NCBI GenBank assembly: GCA_016787755.1
Contig: JAEUUA010000020.1
Coordinates: 310,001 to 374,000, forward strand
Direction of reading: 5' to 3'
DNA length: 64,000 bases
Source: Cyclobacteriaceae bacterium
Lineage (GTDB): Bacteria; Bacteroidota; Bacteroidia; Cytophagales; Cyclobacteriaceae
Part shown: positions 1 through 9,289 of the stretch, one piece after another
How the letters are laid out: each line of letters opens with the position of its first letter
Numbering within the stretch: position 1 is the first letter of the stretch
The notes under the pieces: model-generated
Database searches by the model: none
What the model was told of the DNA's origin: nothing
What the model saw: only the letters and a program-made list of their open reading frames with translations
Made by a program: the position numbers and the translations under genes

Positions 1-978
1 GACAGTGTGTGGACAGAGCCTTTGAATTTAGGTGCGGTTGTTAACACAGCTGCTGAAGAGTCTTCCCCGTTCCTGGCTATTGACGACAAGACTCTCTACT
101 TCTCTTCAAAAGGATTTAGCGGCTTTGGTGGTAGTGATGTCTATGTTTCAAATCGATTAGATGATACTTGGACGAGCTGGTCAGTGCCCGAAAACATGGG
201 CAATACGATTAACTCACCGCTTGAAGATTTGTACTTTAATATTCCTTTGAATAGTGAATATGCTTACTATTCGCGTGGAGTCACCGAGCGTAATATTGAT
301 ATTTTTAGCATTAAGCTTCCTGTTCTTCAAACTCCAGAACCTTGGGTTACCGTTACGGGGAAACTTGTAGATGCAAAATCAAATTTACCGTTGAGTGCCA
401 AAATTGTGTATGAACGTTTGCCCGATGGTAAGGATATGGGGATTTCGCAATCTGAACCCATAACAGGGGAATTCGAACTTAAACTGCCGACAGGATTTAT
501 GTATAGCATCCGCGCAGAGGCCAAAGACCATATTTCAGAAAGTCAAAATATAGACTTGCGAAACATTAAGGGAGCAACCAAACGTGTTGACTTTCGCTTA
601 AGACCTATTGAGGTGGTTGCTATCGAAGCGAAAGCAATGGTAACGTTAAACAGTGTGTTTTTCGATTTTGATAAAGCTATTTTAAAACCCGAATCATTTC
701 CGGAATTGGATCGGGTGATTGAATTGCTCAACCGCAGCCAGACTATTAAGATTCAACTGGCCGGCCATACTGATAATGTAGGGCCTACTCAATACAACCA
801 GAAGCTTTCTGAACGCAGGGCATCGGCAGTAAAACTATACCTGATGTCCAAAGGAATTGAGGCAACTCGAATTACTTCAATAGGCTATGGTGAATCCAGA
901 CCCATCGCTTCCAATGATGATGAAATAGAGGGTCGTGAAATCAACCGCAGAGTTGAATTCACGATCCTGGAATTATAA
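1..978 (+). CDS. OmpA-family envelope protein with PD40 propeller repeats (5' truncated)
   Basis: The frame is open from base 1, so the start and signal peptide lie outside the window; 325 residues remain. The order is PD40/WD40-like propeller blades (around 20-100, with a YFSS...GGSDVYVS motif), a carboxypeptidase-regulatory-like beta-sandwich (about 115-195), then a C-terminal OmpA domain (about 212-325). The OmpA domain shows the peptidoglycan-binding hallmarks FDFDKA, GHTDN, LSERRA and NRRVEF. The family anchors outer-membrane or periplasmic complexes to peptidoglycan. It has the same architecture as the protein at 12248-13789 and most of the one at 28811-30850. The next gene converges on it 13 bp downstream. 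Confidence 0.9.
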   Translation, partial: DSVWTEPLNLGAVVNTAAEESSPFLAIDDKTLYFSSKGFSGFGGSDVYVSNRLDDTWTSWSVPENMGNTINSPLEDLYFNIPLNSEYAYYSRGVTERNIDIFSIKLPVLQTPEPWVTVTGKLVDAKSNLPLSAKIVYERLPDGKDMGISQSEPITGEFELKLPTGFMYSIRAEAKDHISESQNIDLRNIKGATKRVDFRLRPIEVVAIEAKAMVTLNSVFFDFDKAILKPESFPELDRVIELLNRSQTIKIQLAGHTDNVGPTQYNQKLSERRASAVKLYLMSKGIEATRITSIGYGESRPIASNDDEIEGREINRRVEFTILEL

Positions 979-991
979 TAAAGTTGAATTT

Positions 992-2305
992 CTAAACTTT
1001 AGGAATTTTATAGCCATTATTATACTTCGCAGCTAAATACCCATTTGCCTTATCTTCATTAAACTTTGACTTGGCAGGGTCCCAACTTACTCTGGCACCT
1101 GTTTTATAGGAAATGTTTCCCATCTGGCAAACCAAGGCTACATGCGCTCCAGCTTGTATCGGGCAAGTAAGCTTATTCAAGCTTCGACTTTTTACAGTTT
1201 CAATAAAATTAATGGTATGCAAATCAAGACCTGACCCCTTGTTGGGTTGATACGGCACGGCCTCCATTCTTTTTTCATCCGGTATTACTTCCCAGCCACC
1301 CCGCCAAAGTACAAGCGTTCCATTGTTACCAATGTATGAGATGCCATGATCTTTTCCATAATTTCCGTTGCTGATACTTTGTGCATGTTCCCAAATCATA
1401 TTGTATCCATCAAACTCATACACAGCTGCCAAGGTATCAGGTGTTTCATGCGCTCCATCCGGGTAGGCATACTTGCCGCCCAACGCTACAGCCGATTTAG
1501 GAAACGATGCATCCATACCCAACAGTGCATAGTCAATTAAATGAACACCCCAGTCCGTCATTAAGCCACCTGCATAGTCCCAGTACCAACGAAAGTTGAA
1601 ATGAAATCGATTTGGATTAAACGGTCTCTGCGTGGCCGGACCAAGCCACATATTATAATCAACACCAGGCGGTGGCGCACTATCCGATTTCACCTCAATG
1701 TTTTTCATCCAACCCTGATAGGCCCAGGCTTTCACGGTTCTTATTTTTCCAAGCTTACCGGTTTTAATAAAATTTAATGCATCTACAAAGTGCGGCATAC
1801 TGCGTTGCCACTGCCCTACCTGAACTGCCTTATTGTATTTCTTTTGTGCAGCAACCATCACATTACATTCTTCAATGGAGTTGCCAATGGGTTTTTCAAC
1901 ATATACATCTTTACCTGCTTCACAGGCTTCTACCATTTGTAAACAATGCCAATGATCGGGTGTGCCAATAATGATTACATCCAAATCTTTGTTCTCCAAC
2001 ATTTTTCGATAGTCGTTATATGTTTTAGTTTGAATGCCATTTTTAGCCAACTCATACTTACGATAGTTGAGTACGTTGTCATCCACATCGCACAAAGCAG
2101 CAATGTTTACTTCTGGTATTTTAATAAACGATTGCGTATCAGACCAGCCCATGCCGTTTACACCGATTACACCCACATTAATTTTGTCATTGGCCGAGAT
2201 TGCTTTTTTTGCTTTCGCGAGTGCTTCCCATGGAAAAGCTGTTGCAAGACCTGCGCCTAGAGCAGCTTTTGCTGAAGTGGTAATAAATGATCTGCGGGTA
2301 GTCAT
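992..2305 (-). CDS. Tat-exported Gfo/Idh/MocA family oxidoreductase
   Basis: 437 aa. A twin-arginine leader (MTTRRSF, then an Ala/Gly-rich hydrophobic stretch to about residue 30) predicts export in folded form. The Rossmann NAD(P)-binding motif GVIGVNGMG is at about 45-53, the EKP motif with the catalytic lysine at 137-139, and the GGLMTDWGVHLIDYA-type segment near 250. The family oxidises or reduces sugars and related polyols with bound nicotinamide cofactor; the substrate cannot be read here. It is the last gene of a minus-strand group with the DUF1648 and SUMF1-like genes upstream. Family assignment is firm, substrate unknown. Confidence 0.9.
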   Translation of the reverse strand: MTTRRSFITTSAKAALGAGLATAFPWEALAKAKKAISANDKINVGVIGVNGMGWSDTQSFIKIPEVNIAALCDVDDNVLNYRKYELAKNGIQTKTYNDYRKMLENKDLDVIIIGTPDHWHCLQMVEACEAGKDVYVEKPIGNSIEECNVMVAAQKKYNKAVQVGQWQRSMPHFVDALNFIKTGKLGKIRTVKAWAYQGWMKNIEVKSDSAPPPGVDYNMWLGPATQRPFNPNRFHFNFRWYWDYAGGLMTDWGVHLIDYALLGMDASFPKSAVALGGKYAYPDGAHETPDTLAAVYEFDGYNMIWEHAQSISNGNYGKDHGISYIGNNGTLVLWRGGWEVIPDEKRMEAVPYQPNKGSGLDLHTINFIETVKSRSLNKLTCPIQAGAHVALVCQMGNISYKTGARVSWDPAKSKFNEDKANGYLAAKYNNGYKIPKV

Positions 2306-2314
2306 AAAAATTAT

Positions 2315-2803
2315 TTAATTTGAAGAGTTTACTGCGTATATAATTATGGTGGTAACGAGCAAGACCAGAACGAGGGGTATAAACCACACACCCAAACTCA
2401 TTGCTTTACCATGCGCTACTTGAATAGTTGTTAAAATAATGTAGCTAAAGATTATCACTCCTAGTAATTTCAAAATACGTATCATCTGAAGAGCGATGTA
2501 ATATTGCCGTGGTGCGTTTGATTCAGTTAGTGTAACTACATAATTAAATTTGTGCGGAATTCTAGCCACTACCAACAACAGAATATACATACCGATCAGA
2601 GCACCAAGTAAAACCAGAAGGGTTACCTTGCTCCCAAATCCGTCTGCCTTGCCACTAAACCCATAATGTGTTGGAATCGTATCCGGAAGAGTTGAGTAGT
2701 GAAGGGTGGTATAAACTACAATGCCCAGCACAAGAAACAACGTTACCCCCTCAATAACCCAGTCAACAGGTTTTAATGGAATATTCAAAATTGGCCTACT
2801 CAT
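2315..2803 (-). CDS. DUF1648-domain membrane protein
   Basis: 162 aa. Several hydrophobic segments (about 17-35, 55-80, 110-128, 138-158) surround the DUF1648 signature IPTHYGFSGKADGFGSK near residues 42-58. DUF1648 is found in small integral membrane proteins, some related to the SdpI immunity protein of Bacillus, but most have no known function. It lies 9 bp upstream of the oxidoreductase and 19 bp downstream of the SUMF1-like gene, so the three are probably cotranscribed. Confidence 0.8.
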   Translation of the reverse strand: MSRPILNIPLKPVDWVIEGVTLFLVLGIVVYTTLHYSTLPDTIPTHYGFSGKADGFGSKVTLLVLLGALIGMYILLLVVARIPHKFNYVVTLTESNAPRQYYIALQMIRILKLLGVIIFSYIILTTIQVAHGKAMSLGVWFIPLVLVLLVTTIIIYAVNSSN

Positions 2804-2822
2804 GGTTAACCGTTGAATAAAA

Positions 2823-5591
2823 TTAATCTTTCATGCACCTAAATCCAACCGTTGCATTTCGCTCAAAACTTTGTGACACACGCAAAAGAATTTGCCGGTA
2901 ATGAAGCTCACGTGGACCACCTTGCACATACCACCAACTCGAAGAGGGTTTGAAATAACTGCCGCCTTTCAGCATAATGTAATGATAGCTTCCGTTTTCG
3001 TAGACATCATTTGTAAGTTGCCAAACGCTACCCACTAAGTCATATAGACCATGTGGATTCACACCTTTTTTATATTTACCCACCGGATAAAGTTGACCAG
3101 ATCCCAGATTGCAATTTTTAGAATCAATCCCTTCAATAGATTTAATGGTAAGTGTTTCTGTAACGAAGGTCTCCTTCCGTGTAACAGGTTTACGTTGTTT
3201 CCAAGGCCATTCATTTAACGATGAAGTCTGAGCGGCATATTGCCATTCTATTTCAGTTGGCAACCGTTTTTGTGCCCATGTAGCATATGCCTGCGCATCT
3301 TCATACGAAACATACGTGACGGGAAAATCCTCCTCACCTTCAACAATTTGATTTCCCTTCCAGTGCTTTAGGAAATTAGTTGTATCGATGGGTTGATATC
3401 GGGTCGCGTCCATAAATTTTTTAAACGAAGTATTTGTTACCGGATAACGATCCATCATAAAAGATGGAATGGTAAGCGTTTCTCCTTCCCGTGTTTTGGG
3501 ATAAGGAATAAATTCATCGCCTTGTGTAAAATGAATTTGAAACGTTCCAGATGGAATCATCACCATCTCTGAAGGTTTCTTGAAAACTTCAGGTGTTCGA
3601 GTGGTTGTCGATATCATTCTGGGCGTGCCGGGCTTCAGGTAAAGGATTGATTCGTCAATAAGTTCATCATTTCTAAAAGCCTGAATCACAATCTTTCCCT
3701 CATAACGATTCAATTGCTTTGACATAGAAATCTCAAAATGATCTCCCTGCATGGGTAATTCAATCGGTTTCTTTTCATAAGATGGATTGCCCTTCCAAAT
3801 TTTCACTGTTGTTCCCGAACTGATTTTTACAACCAAAAGATCCTCAACGATGTGCGCTTTAATAATTTTTTTAAATTGCCCAATACAAGAAACACTTCCC
3901 TCATTATTAGTTCCCAGGAAACGAGAATCGAATCCATCGATATCCGCAACGGCAAATAATTTATTTCCAACTTTCTTCAATTCAACTTCCTGGTGCTTCC
4001 ACAGATCAATCCAATGGGTATTATTAGTAGCGTTTACTTCAAACAGATTCTTATTAAATCCTTCTGTTTTCAAACTAAAAATTGTATAAAGCGTTTTCTC
4101 GCCACGCTCCCATTGATTTACCCAAACACTGTCATGAAGTGTTTTGATCAATGGCGTATAGGTTGATGTTGTGAAATTATCAGAATGCTCTCGAAGAATA
4201 CGTGTGGTCATTCCGAGAAATCGATATTGCTCTTCCTCCCATTCCGGATGACCTGGGGCAAACTGATTTATCTCAGTTCCATATCCATTAAAGAAAGCCA
4301 CGGCATACTCACGTAAAATGGGCTCTTTAAAAACTTCCGCTACTCGAAGTATGGCAAAATCAGGCCTGATAAATTTATTGAGGTTTAACAACGGAGGATA
4401 ATACAATGCATTGTGCACCCGGCCACTGATGATACCTTGCATATCTTTGGGTACTGCCATGCCTTCGCTATACATGACAACTCCGGGTCGCACCTGATCT
4501 GCTGTCGCTTGCAACTCTTTGCTTGATTCACCTTTCGTATCCAGGACCACTCCATCTGCCGAAGTTGCTTTAATTAAATCGGCTAACCCTTGCAAATGCC
4601 CTTCACTACGGGTGCTTTCATCCCATGGATTGTAGGCAATGAAAAATTTGACTCCACGACTGCGAGCTTCATGTGCCAAGACGTGTAGTTGTGATAATCC
4701 GCCCGGTAAATCCCGATATAGATCAAACTGATTTCGTTGATCAACACCCAACGTGGGCCACGTAGGCCAAATACAAATTGCATCATCACCGCCATAAAGT
4801 TTTTTACCTTTATCTATAAATTCTTTAAGATGATATTTTCCATCCGCAGCATCGTAAAAGTCTTTATCCCAAGCCATCATTAAATGCATGACGTATGCTT
4901 TCCTTATCCATGCAAGGTCAGTACGCTTAAAAAGCGTTTCATCAAATACAGGTATTGCATATAGTTTACGCTTTTGAAATACTTCACGAAGCCCTTCCTG
5001 CCAATCTTCCGTGTAAAAATTAGTATAAAAATTATATGCAACTGACCCTCCAGGATGCACAATGGTTTCAAATCTTTTACGAGTTGCTTTATTTAACGAG
5101 TTTACATCACGCTTCACAAATCCAAAGAGTTTGAGTTCATCAGTCAATTTGATTCCGGTATAGCCAAGTTCCCAGGCATTATCAGGAACAATAACATTTA
5201 TAGGTTTGCGATCGGATAAAAATAAATGTGTGCGTGACAAGGCGTGGTTGCCAAAGCCTGTTATATAAACTTCACAATTATTTCGGCCAAAAGGAACGAC
5301 ATTACTTAGTACTAATGTATCTTTTGTATGATTAGTCAGTAGAATGCTCCCTTCAATTCCATGAACACTCGCGTTGAGGAATTTAAATTCCACTTTAAAA
5401 AGAGTGGAAGAATCAGAATGATAAGTTTTTCCATTGACTTCAAATGAAATCAGTGGCCTATCAGCCCGAAAATTATTGACCGATGTTACCAGATTATCGG
5501 TAACAGTAATTTCTTGAGCATGGGTTGTTTGCGAATAAGAATGGGTTGTTGCGAAAAGTACTATACTTATCCAACCACTATGAACTAGCAT
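2823..5591 (-). CDS. Secreted SUMF1-like (formylglycine-generating-enzyme-fold) protein with a glycosidase-like N-terminal region
   Basis: 922 aa from the ATG at 5591; a TTG two codons earlier is also possible. A signal peptide covers about residues 1-25. A beta-rich region is followed by a segment around 240-480 that reads like a TIM-barrel glycosidase (alternating strands, IWPTWPTLG, FFIAYNPWDES, DGVVLDTKGES). The last 230 residues form a SUMF1/FGE-sulfatase domain (PSFMMDRYPVTNTSF, PTEIEWQYAAQ, GSVWQLTNDV, LKGGSY, VGFRC). I do not see the cysteine pair used by true formylglycine-generating enzymes, so conversion of a sulfatase cysteine is doubtful. The start lies 8 bp after the preceding gene's stop. 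The N-terminal assignment is inference. Confidence 0.75.
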   Translation of the reverse strand: MLVHSGWISIVLFATTHSYSQTTHAQEITVTDNLVTSVNNFRADRPLISFEVNGKTYHSDSSTLFKVEFKFLNASVHGIEGSILLTNHTKDTLVLSNVVPFGRNNCEVYITGFGNHALSRTHLFLSDRKPINVIVPDNAWELGYTGIKLTDELKLFGFVKRDVNSLNKATRKRFETIVHPGGSVAYNFYTNFYTEDWQEGLREVFQKRKLYAIPVFDETLFKRTDLAWIRKAYVMHLMMAWDKDFYDAADGKYHLKEFIDKGKKLYGGDDAICIWPTWPTLGVDQRNQFDLYRDLPGGLSQLHVLAHEARSRGVKFFIAYNPWDESTRSEGHLQGLADLIKATSADGVVLDTKGESSKELQATADQVRPGVVMYSEGMAVPKDMQGIISGRVHNALYYPPLLNLNKFIRPDFAILRVAEVFKEPILREYAVAFFNGYGTEINQFAPGHPEWEEEQYRFLGMTTRILREHSDNFTTSTYTPLIKTLHDSVWVNQWERGEKTLYTIFSLKTEGFNKNLFEVNATNNTHWIDLWKHQEVELKKVGNKLFAVADIDGFDSRFLGTNNEGSVSCIGQFKKIIKAHIVEDLLVVKISSGTTVKIWKGNPSYEKKPIELPMQGDHFEISMSKQLNRYEGKIVIQAFRNDELIDESILYLKPGTPRMISTTTRTPEVFKKPSEMVMIPSGTFQIHFTQGDEFIPYPKTREGETLTIPSFMMDRYPVTNTSFKKFMDATRYQPIDTTNFLKHWKGNQIVEGEEDFPVTYVSYEDAQAYATWAQKRLPTEIEWQYAAQTSSLNEWPWKQRKPVTRKETFVTETLTIKSIEGIDSKNCNLGSGQLYPVGKYKKGVNPHGLYDLVGSVWQLTNDVYENGSYHYIMLKGGSYFKPSSSWWYVQGGPRELHYRQILLRVSQSFERNATVGFRCMKD

Positions 5592-5599
5592 GCTCAACG

Positions 5600-5914
5600 T
5601 TAGTGCGAGGTAGTAGAATCCATGTTAAGTCGTTTAGCCATCTCAGGATTAATTGTATCTGCATACACTCCGTATGCATCAACTAAAAGACCCTTCACTC
5701 CCGTGCTGGATCGAATAGCTAAAAGAATTGAACTGTCATCTGGATTAGTCATTCCTTCAAACCGATGCACTTCATCCACATGAAATTCTGTAGGTCTTAG
5801 TTGCAGATTTAGGGGTTGGCATTCAATCCAATCAGACTTTAAATTAAAATCGTGAGAGTAGCCCCGACCTTTTAAATCCGCCATCGCTTCAGTAAGTGTT
5901 TCAAATGTTTTCAC
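5600..5914 (-). CDS. Conserved Bacteroidota hypothetical protein, ~100 aa
   Basis: 104 aa with a GTG start. I recognise it as a small soluble protein common in Bacteroidota (LKGRGYSHDFNL, EFHVDEVHRFEGMTNPDDSS, KGLLVDAYGVYAD). Relatives are often labelled 'phosphoribosylpyrophosphate synthetase', but the length and motifs do not fit that enzyme: there is no PRPP-binding loop. No signal peptide or membrane segment. It is the first gene of the minus-strand group running to 992. Function unknown. Confidence 0.75.
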   Translation of the reverse strand: MKTFETLTEAMADLKGRGYSHDFNLKSDWIECQPLNLQLRPTEFHVDEVHRFEGMTNPDDSSILLAIRSSTGVKGLLVDAYGVYADTINPEMAKRLNMDSTTSH

Positions 5915-5989
5915 AGTCTTGCTATTGGAATCTCAAGGTACTCGCTCTGTTTTAAAATAAAAAGCTATTTTTAGAGTTCTAACCTATCT

Positions 5990-6184
5990 ATGAAGAGAAT
6001 CCTTCTTGTTTTGTTTTCAGGCCTTCTCCTGCTTTCATGCAGTTCGTCAAGTCCTAAAGTAGTAAAACCACGCACCCACAAAATGTGGTCGAAAGGAAAC
6101 AAATACGTGATCGATATTCCTGTTGGCAATCGCCATATTAGAATGTTTGAGCGAAAGCGAACTAAGTTGGTAAGAATGAAGTGA
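5990..6184 (+). CDS. Small putative lipoprotein
   Basis: 64 aa. The N-terminus is a clear lipoprotein signal (MKRILLVLFSGLLLLSC, lipobox LLSC at 14-17). The mature part is only about 48 residues and strongly basic, with many Lys and Arg. It stands alone between divergent and convergent neighbours. The signal peptide makes it credible; no family recognised. Confidence 0.6.
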   Translation: MKRILLVLFSGLLLLSCSSSSPKVVKPRTHKMWSKGNKYVIDIPVGNRHIRMFERKRTKLVRMK

Positions 6185-6186
6185 AC

Positions 6187-6307
6187 AGTCCACGGTCTAA
6201 CGGTCAACTGCCCACAGACAGTCTAACGATCAACTGTCAACAGATTGTAACCTGCGATTAAAACGTATACTAACCTGCCGTGGACTTACAGACAGTCGAC
6301 TGTTGAC
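6187..6307. repeat. Nested inverted and direct repeats in a convergent intergenic gap
   Basis: Two inverted pairs are perfect: AGTCCACGG at 6187-6195 with CCGTGGACT at 6278-6286, and GTCAACAG at 6236-6243 with CTGTTGAC at 6300-6307. The left half also carries an imperfect direct repeat (GTCTAACGGTCAACTG / GTCTAACGATCAACTG). The pairs interleave, so only one stem can form at a time. It lies between the ends of two convergent genes, so it may help end transcription, but there is no U-run. Confidence 0.6.
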
Positions 6308-6308
6308 T

Positions 6309-6938
6309 TCAAGAGAGTCCTTTCAACACCATCTCCACATTCCTGCGAAAAAAAAACTTAACCGGGCTTATTTGCTGCAGGTGGGCCGTTACTACTGAGC
6401 CGTAGAAGACCGTTGTCAACAAGTTGCTTAAGTCACGGGTAGATGCAGATTTCGTTACTTCCTTTTTAAAGATTGCTTCCAATGTCAGCTTCTCAAACAT
6501 TTGATCAAGCGATTGAATCTCTACCAGATGAATATCAGTAACATCAGGAAACAAAAGTTTTTTTTCTTCTGCTTTTAGCGGAAAAGGTTTTGGCGGTCGT
6601 TTTAGATCAGACAAGTATGCAAACAAACTCAGAATTATACCCGGATGTATTTCACACTCTTCAGCAAGTTTATCGAACAAAAAAGTAATACCAGCAATTC
6701 CTTCTTTAGGCTTGTCTCTAAATTCCACCGCCCGTTTCAGGCACCAAACGCGGAAGAAATACAAAAGTATATCTTCTTTTTGGGGAAAATATTTAAATAA
6801 GGTGACTTTAGAGATTTTAACTTTGGAACAAATTTCTTCGATGTACAAATCATCAAACGATTTTTTGCCGATCAATTTTAAGGTGTGATCGAGGACACTT
6901 AGTTTTAGCCGTGCGGCTTTTTCTTTTCTCAGGCTCAT
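6309..6938 (-). CDS. TetR/AcrR-family transcriptional regulator
   Basis: 209 aa from the ATG at 6938; an upstream in-frame ATG at 6965 would add nine residues with no sign of conservation. The N-terminal helix-turn-helix is typical ([26 protein letters not shown], about residues 28-55). The remainder is the helical ligand-binding and dimerisation domain; the ligand cannot be inferred. It is divergent from ggt with only 56 bp between starts, so the shared region may hold its operator. Confidence 0.88.
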   Translation of the reverse strand: MSLRKEKAARLKLSVLDHTLKLIGKKSFDDLYIEEICSKVKISKVTLFKYFPQKEDILLYFFRVWCLKRAVEFRDKPKEGIAGITFLFDKLAEECEIHPGIILSLFAYLSDLKRPPKPFPLKAEEKKLLFPDVTDIHLVEIQSLDQMFEKLTLEAIFKKEVTKSASTRDLSNLLTTVFYGSVVTAHLQQISPVKFFFRRNVEMVLKGLS

Positions 6939-6994
6939 GGTATTCTTCGTTCGGAAGTAATACATTTAGGTTCACAAAACCAACCCTATTATCC

Positions 6995-8680
6995 ATGAAG
7001 CGCTTCCTTATTCTTCTACTGGCTGTTTCAGTCCTTGCATGTAATACAAAGAAGGAAAAAGTAATTGGTCTGTTGACTGATTCGGCCATGGTTGTCAGTG
7101 CCCATCCGCTTGCTTCCCAAGTTGGGGTAGATATTATGAAGAAAGGAGGCAACGCTATTGATGCTGCTATCGCCACACAATTTGCATTAGCAGTTGTATT
7201 TCCAGCAGCAGGCAATATCGGTGGCGGAGGATTTATGGTAGTTCGTTTGAATGACGGCACGGTGGCCAGTTTAGACTTTCGTGAAAAGGCTCCTGGCAAG
7301 GCAACAACTCACATGTACCTTGATTTGGAGGGAAATGTGCTTGAAGGAGTAAGCACGCAAGGGCACCTTGCTTCCGGTGTTCCGGGATCGGTAGATGGAA
7401 TGGTAGAAGCTCATAAAAAATATGGTACCCTTCCCTGGAGAGAATTAGTTCAACCGGCCATTGAGTTGGCACTGAACGGATTTGTGCTTACCGAACGCGA
7501 AGCCAACTGGTTTAATGAAATGAAGGAAGACTTAATGAAGTATAATACCATACGACCAGAATTTCTTTTGAAGGATAATTGGCAAAAGGGAGACTCTATT
7601 CATTGGTCGGAATTAGGGCACACGTTGGAACGCATTCGAGATCAGGGGCGAGCGGGTTTTTATGAAGGCAAAACTGCAGAAGATATGGTAGCCGAAATGG
7701 AGCGTGGCAAGGGGTTGATTACACTTGATGATTTAAAAAATTATTCGTCTGTCTGGCGTGAACCGATTGTGGCTAACTATAAAGAGTATAAAGTAATTTC
7801 CATGCCACCTTCCTCCAGTGGTGGCGTTTGCTTGCTGCAACTGTTAAAATCAGTTGAGCCTTACCCTATTAAATCATGGGGATTTAATTCAGCAGAAACT
7901 GTTCACCTAATGGCGGAGGCAGAGCGCAGAGTGTATGCCGATCGGGCTTATTATTTAGGGGATCCGGATTTTTTTAAAGTCCCGATCAAGCAAATGCTAG
8001 ACGATCAATACAATGATGAACGCATGAGTAGCTTCGATCCCTCGAAAGCAACTCCAAGTGTTGAAATAAAACAAGGAACCATTGCCGGTTACGAATCGGA
8101 AGAAACTACTCACTTTTCGATTGTTGATCCAAAAGGAAATGCTGTAGCAGTAACAACTACCATCAATGGTTGGTTTGGTTCACATGTAGTTGTGCCCGGA
8201 TCTGGGTTTTTTCTCAATAATGAAATGGATGATTTTAGTTCAAAGCCCGGTGTGCCCAATATGTTTGGAGTCATCGGTGCAGAAGCAAATAAAATTGAAC
8301 CCAATAAGCGCATGCTTAGTGCAATGACACCCACCATTCTTGAAAAAGATGGTAAGCTATTTATGGTGGTGGGTACACCGGGAGGTTCTACTATTATCAC
8401 TTCCGTATTTCAGGTAATCCTTAACGTAACAGAACATGGCATGGGTATGCAAGAAGCTGTCAATGCGAAGCGGGTGCATAGCCAATGGCTGCCTGATGTT
8501 GTTATTCCTGAAACAGGTGCACTCAGCAAGAAAGACAGTTTGCAATTAGTGAACCTCGGGCATAAACTCACTCCTCGCGGTGCGATTGGACGTGTGGATG
8601 CAATCTTAGTACTCCCTAATGGCAAGTTAGAAGGTGGTGCAGATAATACCCGAGGTGATGATAAAGCGCTTGGATATTGA
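6995..8680 (+). CDS. ggt: Gamma-glutamyltransferase (lipoprotein form)
   Basis: 561 aa from the ATG at 6995, which gives a lipoprotein signal ([16 protein letters not shown]); the longer frame from 6911 overlaps the regulator and is rejected. Full-length Ntn-hydrolase: substrate-binding region [11 protein letters not shown] and DFREKAP, autoprocessing site with the catalytic threonine at about residue 372 in EETTHFS, then MTPTIL and GTPGGSTI in the small subunit. It transfers or hydrolyses the gamma-glutamyl group of glutathione and related peptides in the periplasm. A TACATTTAGG element 30 bp upstream may be its -7 box. The divergent TetR gene is a candidate regulator. Confidence 0.95.
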   Translation: MKRFLILLLAVSVLACNTKKEKVIGLLTDSAMVVSAHPLASQVGVDIMKKGGNAIDAAIATQFALAVVFPAAGNIGGGGFMVVRLNDGTVASLDFREKAPGKATTHMYLDLEGNVLEGVSTQGHLASGVPGSVDGMVEAHKKYGTLPWRELVQPAIELALNGFVLTEREANWFNEMKEDLMKYNTIRPEFLLKDNWQKGDSIHWSELGHTLERIRDQGRAGFYEGKTAEDMVAEMERGKGLITLDDLKNYSSVWREPIVANYKEYKVISMPPSSSGGVCLLQLLKSVEPYPIKSWGFNSAETVHLMAEAERRVYADRAYYLGDPDFFKVPIKQMLDDQYNDERMSSFDPSKATPSVEIKQGTIAGYESEETTHFSIVDPKGNAVAVTTTINGWFGSHVVVPGSGFFLNNEMDDFSSKPGVPNMFGVIGAEANKIEPNKRMLSAMTPTILEKDGKLFMVVGTPGGSTIITSVFQVILNVTEHGMGMQEAVNAKRVHSQWLPDVVIPETGALSKKDSLQLVNLGHKLTPRGAIGRVDAILVLPNGKLEGGADNTRGDDKALGY

Positions 8681-8740
8681 TTAAGGGTTAACCTTATCAG
8701 ATGTTACAAGAAAAATATCTAAAACTCTAAATCAAACTAT

Positions 8741-9190
8741 ATGAAAAAATTGGTAATAATGATACTGTTATTCTGCTCACTAGACTTAGTAGCACAAAAT
8801 GAACCACAGAAAATAATTAATGAATTCTTTAAATTATATAAGGACAAAAATAGTGATGTCGCATTAGACTTCCTTTTTGGAACCAATAAGTGGATGAATG
8901 ATTCGAAGGATCAGATTGAAAATGTTAAATTCAAAATCAATTCAACCGTTGTAAAATCAATGGGAGAATATTTTGGTTATGAATTATTAACGACCAAAAC
9001 AGTAGGTGAAAAAATTATTTTCTATACTTACCTAGTAAAATATGATCGACAGCCTATAAGATTTTCTTTTCTTTTATATAATCCAAATGGTCAATGGAGG
9101 TTGCAGAATTTTAGTTTCGATGATGCTTTTAAGGATGATTTACAAGAAGCGTCCAAGTCTTACAGAATGAAAGAAAATTTAGAATATTAA
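8741..9190 (+). CDS. Secreted hypothetical protein, SnoaL/NTF2-like size
   Basis: 149 aa. Signal peptide about 1-18 (MKKLVIMILLFCSLDLVAQ). The mature part opens with a helix (INEFFKLYKDKNSDVALDFL) and alternates strands to a C-terminal WRLQNFSFDD segment. That pattern recalls the cone-shaped NTF2-like fold used by many small periplasmic proteins, but this is only an impression. It lies 60 bp after ggt in the same direction. Function unknown. Confidence 0.75.
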   Translation: MKKLVIMILLFCSLDLVAQNEPQKIINEFFKLYKDKNSDVALDFLFGTNKWMNDSKDQIENVKFKINSTVVKSMGEYFGYELLTTKTVGEKIIFYTYLVKYDRQPIRFSFLLYNPNGQWRLQNFSFDDAFKDDLQEASKSYRMKENLEY

Positions 9191-9289
9191 TAACGGGTAA
9201 CAAAAAAAACGATCAAGTCCAAAGAAACCTGACCCATTAAAGTTTTTTAGTCATCAAGAATGCTCAAATAGGTCCTGATGACTTCCGTA

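Noticed and set aside
2823..5591. Functional formylglycine-generating enzyme
   Set aside because: The required cysteine pair is not seen and no sulfatase gene is in the window.
6911..6994. Longer ggt start at 6911
   Set aside because: It would overlap the divergent TetR gene and hide the lipoprotein signal that begins at 6995.
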